DNA of 64,000 nt from Monosporascus cannonballus (GCA_004154925.1 QJNS01000003.1:124001-188000), one strand, 5' to 3'. Positions 11,755-21,038 are shown, counted from the stretch's first letter. Notes: a model not told the origin generated them from the letters alone. Program-made: numbers and translations.

Positions 11755-12801
11755 CTCGCGAGCATTCCCCTGAGACTGGAAGAGGTGTTCCGAGGCACAG
11801 CCCAGGCATCTTTGACGAACTTGATGAAACCGCTCAGCGTTGCTGCCATGAATCCAGATGACCGACATGTCCCGGGTACGACTCCCGCAGCCAGTACACG
11901 TAGGTCAGCGCGATCTGCGTTTTCCCATCTGAATTATCATGCGGTTTTCAACTACAGGCTTGGTCCAAAGTACCCAATGCCGCCCAGTCCGTAGAGAGAT
12001 ACCCTTGGCCGGGACTTGCCGCTCGTCTGAGGCTAATTATGGCCGAGCTGATCTTTCAATTTCTCGAGAATTCCGGTTCCCCTAACAGTTTGAATTGCTG
12101 GTGTACGGCACGAGAACTATTCTTCCATTAACACATGCTGGAGCTCGTTATCGTTCCTCTACCTACACTGTGTGGTAAAGCTCCCGCGCCCATCCTGTCT
12201 CTCATGTTCCAAGTGCCCGTCCCGTGATAAGGTCTAGCGACCGGGATGCAATTCGGTCCTCCCGGGTGTCGAGAGCTTATGGTTACTAACGCGTTAGTAA
12301 AGTCGGCGACATTTCGTGCATCCAGCTAGATAGGATATTTACCTTCTGGATTCCAACGCGTAACATGTTCGACAACTCTTCCTCGGTCCCGGCCTTATCT
12401 TCGCCAACCGACGGGCCACGAATAAACTGTTTCAGAGCACCAAGGATGGTCCGATATTGCGGTTCGGCTTGGTCGCTGCATCTCGCTATCTGCATGTGGT
12501 CTGCGTCAATGCTTTCGACCGTCTCTAGGCTTCGCGGCAGATCAAGCTTCGAAGAGAAGTCGCTTACAATCTTTCCGCAGCATGCTTAATTATCAGGCCA
12601 AAAGCATAACGAGGCGTAACGTCTCACATTATTATCCAACCCTTTCATGCCCGATACTCCCCGCACCTCTTGGAACGAATAGATCTTAACACCGCCGTCG
12701 TGCACGATCGTCTTAAAGGATAGCGCATATACCACCTCAGCAATACCTTCTTGTAATACTAAAAAAGGCAATTCGTACAACGTAAGCCCCCTAAACGGCA
12801 T
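11755..12801 (-). pseudogene. relic of a fungal NOD-like receptor: SesB-type esterase C-terminus plus NB-ARC start
   Basis: Fungal NLRs sense non-self; many begin with a SesB-like alpha/beta hydrolase followed by a P-loop NB-ARC domain. Reading down the minus strand: KIYSFQEVRGVSGMKGLDNN (12705-12628), a 57-base intron (12571-12627), IVSDFSSKLDLPRSLETVES and DADHMQIARCSD (12570-12343, the hydrolase C-terminus with its conserved His), and a second intron-like stretch with ACTAAC branch site (12286-12342). Next come GILEKLKDQLGHN, a TAG (12033-12035) where CAG fits, then VSLYGLGGI (P-loop), interrupted by a 45-base GT-AG intron (11929-11973), KTQIALTYVYWLRESYP, and after a one-base shift SVIWIHGSNAERFHQ. 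The N-terminal hydrolase and everything after the first NB-ARC strand are missing. The identity is solid; the gene is broken. Confidence 0.75.
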
Positions 12802-13870
12802 CTCCTCGGTAGTATTAACCCGGGCTGTCCATATCTCGGGCTAACCATATCCTTATTAATTCATGCTATTCTGAGGTTCGAGAAAAAGCTCCATACTTAG
12901 CTGTCATCTCACTACCTCCCACGGTATGAACTCTGGAGAGCGGAACCAAAGAATGTCCCACAATGGCAGTGTAACAGTTTCGTCGGGAGGTAGCCCGCGC
13001 CTAGATGCTGGTGGACAAGGAACGGGGGTGTACGGTCATGCAGCAAGACTGAGGGAGGCCCTCGGGAAGAGTGACAAGGATGGACGGCGGGAAGAGAGAC
13101 GAAACAGTTGGTGTCGATGGATTTGCTCTCGGATATTGTTGTCTCTCTCCCTGTTCCGGAGTCGACCTTACGGTTTGTATTCAATGCTTCCGCGACACCG
13201 GACGCCTAGGTGTGATATGCTCACCGATTTCCACATTGACTGTTCTGGGGCATTGGCCCACCTAGGCAGGGTTATTTGGCGTCCTCCTCGACATCGACCT
13301 CGCCACTCAGGGCACCACATGCTGGCCGGCATCAGTTGAACATTATACCGACCCCTGATCAACCCCCTGTCCTAGCCCGCACCCGATGCCTGCCAGCCAC
13401 CTCCCTGGATGTACAGTTGAAATACCTGGGTCATATCCGCCATGGCAAGGCAGAATTCAACAAAGAAGGTGCCTCTAGACGGTTGATGAAGTGCATCGGT
13501 GGAGTAAAGAGAAAGAGGGGGGTGTCTACGGGGGTTTTTCATTGGACCAAGGGGCGTAATGGAAGGGGGGGAGATCCGGATGTGAGCATCATGGCATGAG
13601 CATCGGCAACTCCCATTTGCCCCCCCTCCTCCCGGCGCAGGTACGGCAAGGATGTCGTGGCAACTTTGGCGCCATTTCGTTACATCGAGCATATTAGGCT
13701 GACTAGGAGGCATTTCAGTTCTCCAGAGCACCGAAATGACACCGCCGTACGCACCGCCCCTGGCTTCTCTGCCCATCCAACCCGAAGATTCAGCAGCTCC
13801 CAAGCGTCTCATGACATCAAGATGGACCCTAGCCGGAATGAAGTCTACCCGAGGCCTTACTGAATCACTT
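12802..13870. other. GC-rich stretch with overlapping ORFs, no recognised gene
   Basis: ORFs occur on both strands (plus 12926-13339, 137 codons; plus 13276-13599, 107 codons; minus 13372-13812, 146 codons). They overlap, have biased low-complexity composition (Arg, Pro, Ser, Gly) as expected of chance frames in GC-rich DNA, and match no family I know. Purine runs (13500-13570) and pyrimidine runs (13615-13635) are present. The stretch is not RIP-mutated. It could hold a fast-evolving or decayed gene, but none can be chosen. Confidence 0.3.
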
Positions 13871-14245
13871 GATTGGGAAAGGCTTAAAGGGAATCGCGAT
13901 CGAACCGTGAGGTAGCCGATGCAACAACCCCTGTCTGTTGGTCAAAAGCACTCACTATTAAGGGATTAGCTGAGCCGTTGTCATACGACTACCTGGAGTT
14001 GGAATGCGTTATCGAGCTGGGAGGAGACTGATCGGCATCGCAGGGCAGGGGACCGCTAATGTCCCAGCCCCTTCCCATCTGGACACACAGAAGAGGATTC
14101 CCTACATAAATCGAGGCGCCCTCGCTTTCCGTCGCTCGTCCTCCTTCAATCAAATCTTTCCAGCAATTCAACCGACGTAAATAATACGCAGTCTCACCCT
14201 CTTATTACCTTACCTAGTACTTTAATTATTTCTCCTACCAGCAGG
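13871..14245. promoter_or_regulatory. intergenic region upstream of the protease gene
   Basis: No convincing gene; a 60-codon minus-strand frame at 13989-14171 is probably fortuitous. The last 80 bases before the ATG at 14246 are pyrimidine-rich (TCTCACCCTCTTATTACC, TTTCTCCTACCAG), typical of fungal promoters and 5' leaders. Confidence 0.35.
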
Positions 14246-15859
14246 ATGGCCCAGGATCCATTACGATTATTTAAGGAGTTCATCTCGGCGGCGGCCTCCG
14301 TCGAGATTTTCCCTCGGCCAGAGGTTAGTCAAATCTATCATGCCTTGCAGGTCGGAAACTAACTGCCAAGTTCAGTACCTGGTCGCCGTGCAAACTTTGT
14401 GCGAGAAAGCCCCTGTTATCGCTCGGTTTCTCGTAAAGGAAATCCCGAGACACCTCCAAGAAGATGGCGATGAAGCCGACCTCGAGGGCCAAAAGTCATA
14501 AACCTCACCAGCACGATTACGAAAAAGGAGCAAGATATCAGATCCCTCGTATCGTAACCCTAAATCCGTCAAGACCAGAGAACGCGTGGACAACACGGTC
14601 AAAAGCCCGGGAGAAATTGCAGCATGGAATGTCACACCCCAGGCATCTGCCGAGATCTCTGGCCATTCCAATGACCAGCCTCTCTCCCTTGAAAGGCTTC
14701 CAGGTTCGGCCGTCTTTGTGGGGAACAGTTCTTCTGCTCTTGTGCTGCCTTCGGCAGACACATTTGCCGCCGGCATCCAGGGGCAGTCAACCACGGTCAG
14801 TGACAGGACGCAAGAAGGTGGCATCGCTGAGTCTTCATGCGCTGGGACTCAGATCCCAATAAACCAACGTCCGGCAATCCCTCCCCACAAGCCAGGGCCG
14901 GGGCCTGCTATTCCATTCACAGCATTGATTCATGGGAAGAATGGCGACATTGGAACAACGTCCGGTCACGGCGGGCTTGCCGTACAGGCTCGTTTTGCGC
15001 AACTAGCTGGTCACTCAACAGCGCGTCCGACAACGGCCCCGGATGATAGGAACCTAACGGCCGAGATCTCCCCAACGCGGCTAATGGATCTTGACGAACC
15101 GAATAATCTTGTACCCGCCGCTTCACCGTTCGAGCCGGAACAGCAACTGGTAAAGCCAGAGGTCCTTCGATCGACACCAGAGGCCCAAATCATCCCACAC
15201 GAGCAGCAATCGCCTCAAACCGAGGAGATCCCGAGAACGAATGGACCAGTTCGGCTAGAGACCTCCACCTTGCGAAATATCCTTGGTGAGATGATTGACG
15301 TCGTTGCCGAGCTGAGTAGGTCTCAAGGCGAGCCACCCACGGGAGCCCATTCGGCAATTCTTAGGGGTCTGCAACCCGGTGTCCACCCGCTACCAAGAGA
15401 CAATGAAGTGGCAGGGTTTGACACTATTTGGACAACAGACCCGATAACCTGGTCCGGCCACATATGGATTAATATTCTTGAGGCCGGCGAACGCCGCTCC
15501 CGGAAAACGACAATCTTTAACATGATCGAATACATGGGTGTCTCTGTCTGGTACGATGCGCAGGTTGCAGCATTTGAGGCACCTCTCACGAAGCGAGGAA
15601 AGCAACGGAAACGTGTGGCATCCTTACTTTTAGACTCTCTCCTAAAAAAGGAAAATAAAGAGGAAAAGCCTAGAGAGCGGAGGAAGTTGGCTTTAGGAAA
15701 TGCTGGAGAGGACCTTTCCACTGGCCATTCTGCCAACATCTCAAAAGACGTCGCGCTCAGGAGGAGGCGGCGGATCATTGAGAGGGCTGGCAAGGGGCGT
15801 AAACTACGCACCGTAATTTCAAAAGCCGGTTTAGGGATCCTCCTGCAGCGCAAGATTTG
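14246..15859 (+). pseudogene. N-terminal and middle part of a Ulp1-type protease gene (exons 1-2)
   Basis: ATG 14246 begins MAQDPLRLFKEFISAAASVE. Exon 1 ends at 14323; a 52-base GT-AG intron (14324-14375, with CTAAC branch site) joins in frame to YLVAVQTLCEKAPVIARFLV. At 14499-14501 a TAA interrupts the frame where CAA would fit; the same frame then stays open for over 440 codons to 15863. The middle is Pro/Ser/Thr-rich and probably disordered. The end is basic and conserved-looking: RKTTIFNMIEYMGVSVWYD, a Lys/Arg/Glu-rich helix, then RRRRRIIERAGKGRKL and AGLGILLQRKIW. A splice donor GTAAGG at 15860 leads to the protease part downstream, in the same frame as the next ATG block. I believe from general familiarity with fungal proteins that this block and a C48 domain belong to one polypeptide; that needs a search. 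Confidence 0.55.
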
Positions 15860-15917
15860 GTAAGGAAGCTCGACAGTTCATGGGACATATCAGCTACTGA
15901 TCTTTGGACGTACCAAG

Positions 15918-17117
15918 GACTACGAGAAGATGTCAGACGACGCTTTTGAAGAGGCTCTTGAGCAACTCCGAGCGGTTCCAGACATGGATGGCTTATTCCC
16001 CATCCTTGATGAACAGATCAATATTCTCGTCGTGAAGGTCGAACGGATCTGTCTCTCTTCCTCGCATCACTCGAGTCACGCGGCATGCTGCCGTCTGAGG
16101 AGATCTCGGAATTGCAAGCCAAGTTTGGCCTCGAGACTGTACGTCAAAATCCAATTTGCGCCTTCGGCTTTGTACGGATACTTAACATTGGACTCCAGGA
16201 ATCTATCCCAAAAGCGTCCGCGAACGCTAACGTTGATGACTTAACTGCACGGCTGTACCAACTAGTTGACAAATCCGACTCCGACGAGGTCGTAGTTGGT
16301 GATGCCGTAGAATTGTCTTTAGAGTCATTCGACGGCCTTCGCTCAGACCAATGGCTCGACATGTGGCTCATTGCTGCCGCCATGGAACTAACCGACAAGC
16401 CGTCTTGCGTGAGATACGACCTCAGTGTCCCGCTCGACCAAGATAACGACGGTAAGGTGGTCCCCATTGCGAAGCCATTTGGCCTTTGGAGGAGGAAAAT
16501 CGACAAATACCGACGCGAGATTAAAGATGATGCGAGACAAATATATTTCTGCCCCTTAAACCTCGACACGGACCACTTCACGTTGCTCGAGATTAACGAA
16601 CAACAAAGGATGATATACCATTACAACTCAATGGCGGGCCATGATGTCACTCGTAGCAAGGCAAAACGTACTCGTGTGAGAAAAATGGTTGAGGTAGGAG
16701 TCGATATCAAGCTGTAAAATATGCACTAACTTTTACCACAGGCGGAATTCAAAGACTTGGGCTTCGGATACGAGGAGGCAGTAAGTGGCAGGCTTTCCCA
16801 TCCGATGGTGGTACTAACATGTGGGCCAGCCCTGCCCCCAGCAACAAGACGGCTCCTCTTGTGGCTTGATGGTGATACGGAACGCTGCGCTACGGATGAA
16901 TGGACACGGGGTCGGTAACTGGGATGATAAGGTAAATCCGGAAAGGTTGCGCATGGAATTGGCCGACTTATTTAGGACGGCCCTCCAAAACAACACCTTG
17001 CGACTGAAGGCGACCTTGCGTGGTAGATATATCTTAATAGAGCAGAAAGATAGGTCCGCCGGATCCCTGGGAAATATGCAGGCACTATCGAGGGCGATCG
17101 GAATTAAGATTAAGTAA
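15918..17117 (+). pseudogene. C48 (Ulp1/SENP-like) cysteine protease domain, 3' exons of the same gene
   Basis: Continues the 14246 gene after an intron-like stretch (15860-15917) with DYEKMSDDAFEEALEQLR. The frame must change by one base near 16033 to reach GRTDLSLFLASLESRGMLPS; a 44-base GTGAAG...CGAG intron (16032-16075) is a weaker alternative. The rest reads through two clean phase-0 introns (16694-16741, 48 bases; 16781-16829, 49 bases) to a stop at 17115-17117. Ulp1 features in order: LRSDQWLDMWLI (substrate-groove Trp), TDHFTLLEI with the catalytic His, IYHYNSM where the usual Asp is Asn, and CPQQQDGSSCG with the oxyanion Gln and catalytic Cys. Ulp1 proteases cleave ubiquitin-like modifiers from proteins; the substrate here is unknown. 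The catalytic domain is complete, but one nonsense codon and one or two frame lesions upstream suggest a recent pseudogene, or assembly errors. Confidence 0.7.
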
Positions 17118-17373
17118 ATGTAACCAGCATCATCAATTGAGCGAAGGGGAGCTGGCGGGACAGCGAATCGTCGCCGTAGTCACGTAATCGGCTAAGATAG
17201 GTCGACAACGCTAAGTTCTCTGACCTTTCCTCCAAGCTCCGATTTAACTTTTCCACTCTGGCGGAAAGCATGCCGTTGATGTCTCGAAGACGCACGAGGG
17301 CCACCTCCCTGGAATAAGCCGCAAACGGCATTTTGCGAACTAAAGAAAGATCAGCGGTGCGAGAAGCAGCCAT
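17110..17373 (-). CDS. small coiled-coil ORF convergent with the protease gene
   Basis: An 87-residue frame from ATG 17373 (MAASRTADLSLVRKMPFAAY) to 17110, overlapping the protease stop by 8 bases tail-to-tail. Its centre (VALVRLRDINGMLSARVEKL and the residues that follow) is a charged amphipathic helix, probably a coiled coil. The frame is open 27 codons upstream of the ATG as well, so it could be the last exon of a longer minus-strand gene lying in 17374-17800. I do not recognise the family. The helical composition is unlike a random frame, but evidence for expression is absent. Confidence 0.4.
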   Translation of the reverse strand: MAASRTADLSLVRKMPFAAYSREVALVRLRDINGMLSARVEKLNRSLEERSENLALSTYLSRLRDYGDDSLSRQLPFAQLMMLVTFT

Positions 17374-17875
17374 TTCCTTTAGTTCAAACTGGGCAAAATG
17401 AGGATAGGTTCTCCGATGATCAGGGCCTCCCCTTTGGCGGAACCAGTCGTTACGCCTGTATTAGCAATCAAGGGTCTCGGTAGGCATCCTGAGGTGCCTA
17501 AGTTCTTGTTACGGTTGCTCAAGTCAGATTCAAAGGGGGCAACCAACAGATTTAGGCCGCTAAATCCGCTAGCAGAGCCCCACAATATGCTGGTAAGCGC
17601 CCCAATCTGCTGGCAGAAAGATCACCCTTTGTTAAGGACAATGGCTAATCCGTTCCGGTCCCACTTTCCTACTCCGAAAAGCAGCTGCCTGCCACTTGTC
17701 TCTTCTCTTCCAACACTTGCTCGGTATGCAGACGGGTTCTCGCCTGCGACCCTTTGCTATTAGCCCTCTCATCGTACGTCCACCCCATGCAGGCTTATTC
17801 GGTTATAGGTAACACATATCTTCCTACGTAATATTTCGCTCACGCCCTCTAGAAGCGGAATAGCTTCTCTACTTG
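17374..17875. other. intergenic stretch with weak ORFs on both strands
   Basis: Plus 17398-17763 (121 codons, low-complexity Pro/Leu/Ser) and minus 17379-17585 (68 codons, GLNLLVAPFESDLSNRNKN) overlap. Neither matches a family I know and neither has a clear start context. The minus frame could be an upstream exon of the coiled-coil ORF. The last 100 bases precede the intact large ORF and presumably hold its promoter; no motif stands out. Confidence 0.3.
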
Positions 17876-19798
17876 ATGATTCAAGAATACGATTCCCTCG
17901 TTACCACGATCATGTCGTCTAGCAGCCTAAGCCCAGCGAGCACAGCCATCACTGAGGCATTCACATTTGACGGAAATAAAAGCGATGCTGTCGCACCGTC
18001 ACCAGACCAGCTTAGGCAAACTATTACCCACAGCAAACAGCACTGGAACAGTCTGGCCCAAAGAGCAAAATCGATGCGCATGAGCCACGGTACTGTCCAC
18101 CTCGCTGACCTTCTGCATCGACTTCCATCTTTGCCGGGGAATTTGCATAATATTCAGACTATAAGAGGACAGGCATCCTGGGAATTGAAATCTTCCGGAT
18201 GCAAAAGTCGCCTCCGGACTAGGATCGCGGAAGAACGAAGCTGGAAGCTTTCCCTGCCATGTGGTCGTCCTACTCTCTGCTCGATATCGGAGGATAATTG
18301 TTTCAGATACGCAGATACCCAGAGCAATGGCGTTACTGTGATGTTTTTTGGCTGGGCATATATCCTTTCTATGGCCCTCCTCGAGAAGCAGGGAATCTCC
18401 ATGCAGTACTCTCATCCGCCGAAGACGACTACAACCGAACCCCAGGGGATTGCTCAAGACAAGCCCTGCCTAGACATTGACATCGGAAAGACTTCGGCAG
18501 ACGAATTGCGGTGGTGGAATGCTCTTCTTGCTCCTGGCCAGGGATGGCGTCCAGCTGGTAAATGGAGACCACCCTGGACCGTCGCATACAACGGAAATCT
18601 GAGGTTCAGAGTCAAGGCACATGTCGTGGACAACGCCCATCTGCACGACTGCTTGCCGCCATCAAGTTCGCAAGCGGTACAGTTCCTCTCGAGATTCGCT
18701 TCTCTGTATGATCTCGATAGTCAATCTTCGCTCGCGCTCGCGATAGCACTTACACTTCCGCTCCATAATCAAACGATATCGGCAATCCAATTGCCGGCAC
18801 CATCCTCACTCACAAGAGCCTGCTCTAGACTAGGCCCTACTCAAAGCATTCACAGAGAGTATGAAAACATTTCGTACTATATAACCCTCAGCTCAAATCC
18901 CCTCTTCTTGGCATCCGCCCTCTGGGGAATATTCTGGGAACCGGGCATCGACTCCAACCTTGTCAGCGCTTGGTGCAACCCGATAATCGAAATAGTCAGT
19001 CCCCTAGTCCAGAGCGGCAACTTCGAACTATTGGCCCACATCTTTGCGCTCAGGCGACCCAACATCGCGTCATTATGGTATGGAGTTTTGGCTTCCGGAA
19101 AGACCAAAATATTCCATGCGATTATTCGCTTTCTTCAGACTTTACAAGCTCCTCTACCTTTTCGGCCAGTACCCGAGGTTGCAGAATGGACAGGGTCTCC
19201 TCAATCCTTTATGGATCTTCGCGGGTCTGGGCCTTACCTACATGAAAACCGAGTCTCCCGGGTAGATATATGGCGGCTGCGTCATGAATGTTGGAGTATC
19301 GACCCCAGTGGCATTCCTTTCAAGAATCCACCAATATGCCCTTGGCCACCATTTGGCACTATTGATGTCAACGAGGCTGAACTGCACATTCGTGCTCACT
19401 TCGAATGTAAAAGACATCAATGGGCCTACTTACGGTGGACTTGGGTGATGGGTGATGGAGAGGAGGTTGTGGACAGCGGTTTCCGGGCTGAAGATGATTT
19501 ACTGCTTGCTTACGATATCCCTCGTCACTTTATTCCAACAGGAAAGTTCACAACGGTAAGTGATATGGACAACACCGCTTCTAGAAGAGCGGTCAGCGAC
19601 ATATTTCGGTGGGCGGTTCTAGAAATGGAGCCGTCCGGGAAGGATATTTACGATCATCCCTGGGTACAAGCACGCGCAGATCTTGATATAGGACAAGAGT
19701 ACATATCTGACGAGGAAGCTAATACCGCGATTATGTCTGAGGGCGATATTAGACAACGTGTTAAGGAGTGGTTAGTGACGTTAACGCAGTCAACCTGA
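17876..19798 (+). CDS. intact 640-residue protein of a Pezizomycotina-specific family, function unknown
   Basis: The only long intact ORF of the window, with no intron. ATG 17876 (MIQEYDSLVTTIMSSSSLSP) is the first in frame; ATG 17912 (MSSSSLSP) is an alternative. The N-terminal 100 residues are Ser/Thr-rich. Recognisable blocks follow: a Trp-rich segment FFGWAYILSMALLEKQG (residues about 160-175); DELRWWNALLAPGQGW; ALWGIFWEPGIDSNLVSAW and LAHIFALRRPNIASLWYGVL (about 345-405); RVDIWRLRHECW with PPICPWPPFG (about 460-500); WAYLRWTWV; ASRRAVSDIFRWAV and HPWVQ near the end. There is no signal peptide or membrane span. I recall such blocks from fungal proteins carried in databases under the misleading label 'immunoglobulin variable region used by the ITC63B heavy chain'; no activity is known to me. 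It is convergent with the small Cys/His ORF at 19901-20224. Confidence 0.8.
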   Translation: MIQEYDSLVTTIMSSSSLSPASTAITEAFTFDGNKSDAVAPSPDQLRQTITHSKQHWNSLAQRAKSMRMSHGTVHLADLLHRLPSLPGNLHNIQTIRGQASWELKSSGCKSRLRTRIAEERSWKLSLPCGRPTLCSISEDNCFRYADTQSNGVTVMFFGWAYILSMALLEKQGISMQYSHPPKTTTTEPQGIAQDKPCLDIDIGKTSADELRWWNALLAPGQGWRPAGKWRPPWTVAYNGNLRFRVKAHVVDNAHLHDCLPPSSSQAVQFLSRFASLYDLDSQSSLALAIALTLPLHNQTISAIQLPAPSSLTRACSRLGPTQSIHREYENISYYITLSSNPLFLASALWGIFWEPGIDSNLVSAWCNPIIEIVSPLVQSGNFELLAHIFALRRPNIASLWYGVLASGKTKIFHAIIRFLQTLQAPLPFRPVPEVAEWTGSPQSFMDLRGSGPYLHENRVSRVDIWRLRHECWSIDPSGIPFKNPPICPWPPFGTIDVNEAELHIRAHFECKRHQWAYLRWTWVMGDGEEVVDSGFRAEDDLLLAYDIPRHFIPTGKFTTVSDMDNTASRRAVSDIFRWAVLEMEPSGKDIYDHPWVQARADLDIGQEYISDEEANTAIMSEGDIRQRVKEWLVTLTQST

Positions 19799-19900
19799 CA
19801 GTACATGTATTTCAGGCTTCACCCAGTCCTGCTACCCAGCTATCGAAGATTGCCCTTGATGGTCCCAGTGAACATTACCATCCGCGTCCATATAAAAGTA

Positions 19901-20224
19901 TTACTGTGTAGTTGGATCCCATTCCCACTCAGCCTCGAACTGCTGCACATTCTGGGATGTAGCGTAGGAACCGCCTGGCTCTGTGCCTGGTGGGCCACCT
20001 CCAGGATGAGAGGGACAGTCGTGATGGATCTGATAGGCATCTGGCCTCTCTGTCCCGGCATGACTTTGTTGACATATATACCACCAGTTCTTGCACCTTA
20101 CCCATTTCTTTTTACCGTCCTTGCCTTTCTTCTGGTCCCTCCCATTGCATTTATCCCGGTTGTGTTCGTTGTACATATGTCCGCAGATGTTGCACGCACC
20201 CCTTAAGCCCGAGCTTGCGGACAT
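19901..20224 (-). CDS. small Cys/His-rich, probably zinc-binding protein
   Basis: A 107-residue ORF with ATG at 20224. The N-terminal 73 residues contain Cys11-x2-Cys14, His16, His21, Cys26, Cys44, Cys51, His55, His67-His68, Cys70 and His73 in motifs such as CNICGHMYNEHNRDKC and RCKNWWYICQQSH, with a Lys/Gly-rich loop between (KGKDGKKK). This is enough ligands for two zinc ions. The C-terminal third is Pro/Gly-rich and ends acidic/aromatic (FEAEWEWDPTTQ). No family is recognised. The opposite strand carries a hydrophobic frame of 133 codons (19805-20206) that I take for a shadow. It ends 102 bases from the convergent 640-residue gene. Confidence 0.6.
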   Translation of the reverse strand: MSASSGLRGACNICGHMYNEHNRDKCNGRDQKKGKDGKKKWVRCKNWWYICQQSHAGTERPDAYQIHHDCPSHPGGGPPGTEPGGSYATSQNVQQFEAEWEWDPTTQ

Positions 20225-20423
20225 GGCTTCTGCTCAAATCGAATCATTAGCTGGTATGAAAAGCTATTGATATAGGAAAGCCTACATCTCGAAGCACCAC
20301 ACTTGGATAAATTGTAAAGACGTGGAGCACTCGGAGACATGCTTCCATCTGCCGTTAAGATTTCGTATCCTGGATTAATGATTCATTAGTACTAAGAACA
20401 CAATTCGACTTGCTAGCTTGTCC

Positions 20424-20783
20424 TTACCCTTCAATCTTTGCATCAAAATCAGGTACCGGATACTTGCCCTCAATTGGCCGGAGGGACGGTTGGTAGGCAA
20501 CTCGGCAAGGGTTTTTCAGAAGAGCAATAAGGTCCTTAACAGCCGATACACCTTCACGGCTCCGCAGCGGAGCAACACAAAACAGCGTCTTTGAAAATCG
20601 CTCGCGTTCTGGCATGATGTGACGAAGGCGATCGAATCGCGAGCGGTTTTGGTCAATATGGAAGGTCCCCTCGCGCTCCGATGGGTGTATCCGCTTTTGC
20701 CAAATAGCCGAGAGATCCAGTTTCGATACAACCCTACCACCGATATGTGCGTATCTGTAGATAGCAGACACGAGGGAACTCAT
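20424..20783 (-). CDS. small ORF of unknown function at the right edge of the island
   Basis: A 119-residue frame from ATG 20783 (MSSLVSAIYRYAHIGGRVVS) to a stop at 20424-20426. It is rich in Arg/Lys with blocks FDRLRHIMPERERFSKTLF and GVSAVKDLIALLKNP, and ends PIEGKYPVPDFDAKIEG. It has the composition of a folded protein rather than a random frame, but I recognise no domain. It could be a terminal exon of a longer gene lying further right, where the sequence now becomes AT-rich. Confidence 0.45.
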   Translation of the reverse strand: MSSLVSAIYRYAHIGGRVVSKLDLSAIWQKRIHPSEREGTFHIDQNRSRFDRLRHIMPERERFSKTLFCVAPLRSREGVSAVKDLIALLKNPCRVAYQPSLRPIEGKYPVPDFDAKIEG

Positions 20784-20801
20784 ATTGGCCAATCAATATC
20801 G

Positions 20802-20821
20802 GAGCATAAAGTTATGCTCCG
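20802..20821. repeat. perfect 9-base inverted repeat
   Basis: GGAGCATAA and TTATGCTCC flank a two-base centre, just upstream of the small minus-strand ORF. It could be a protein-binding palindrome or the hairpin of a lost element; nothing further supports either. Confidence 0.5.
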
Positions 20822-20869
20822 AACAAGGCCGAACAAGGACACATGTTCCGCCTATATTAGGTAATCCTG

Positions 20870-21038
20870 GGAGCAATACATTCGCTGAAGGACTAATTTA
20901 TTTAAGCCAGCACAAGGCAGGGTTTTTTTTTATAAAGTATTATATGGCAGTCATATAAGACATAAATATAAGGTTATATTGTTTAACCGTAAAATAATTA
21001 TCGGCCAGAGTTAAAAGTAATATAACCTGATCCGTTGC
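20870..21038. other. island edge, AT-rich
   Basis: Composition shifts here from about balanced to AT-rich before the gypsy-2 insertion. No gene is visible. Confidence 0.3.

Noticed and set aside
15323..15853. 176-codon minus-strand ORF
   Set aside because: Antisense of the long plus-strand exon of the protease gene, with Ser/Arg-rich shadow composition.
17398..17763. 121-codon plus-strand ORF as a gene
   Set aside because: Low-complexity Pro/Leu/Ser composition, overlaps a comparable minus frame, and no known family; described as intergenic instead.
17999..18457. 152-codon minus-strand ORF
   Set aside because: Shadow of the 640-residue gene.
19805..20206. 133-codon hydrophobic plus-strand ORF
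   Set aside because: Lies over the Cys/His-rich minus-strand gene; its Leu/Val/Pro-rich content is what the complement of that gene gives, and it has no independent support.
11755..20930. The whole GC island as a single mobile element
   Set aside because: I looked for terminal repeats or target-site duplications at its edges and found none; the NLR relic inside it argues for ordinary chromosomal DNA.
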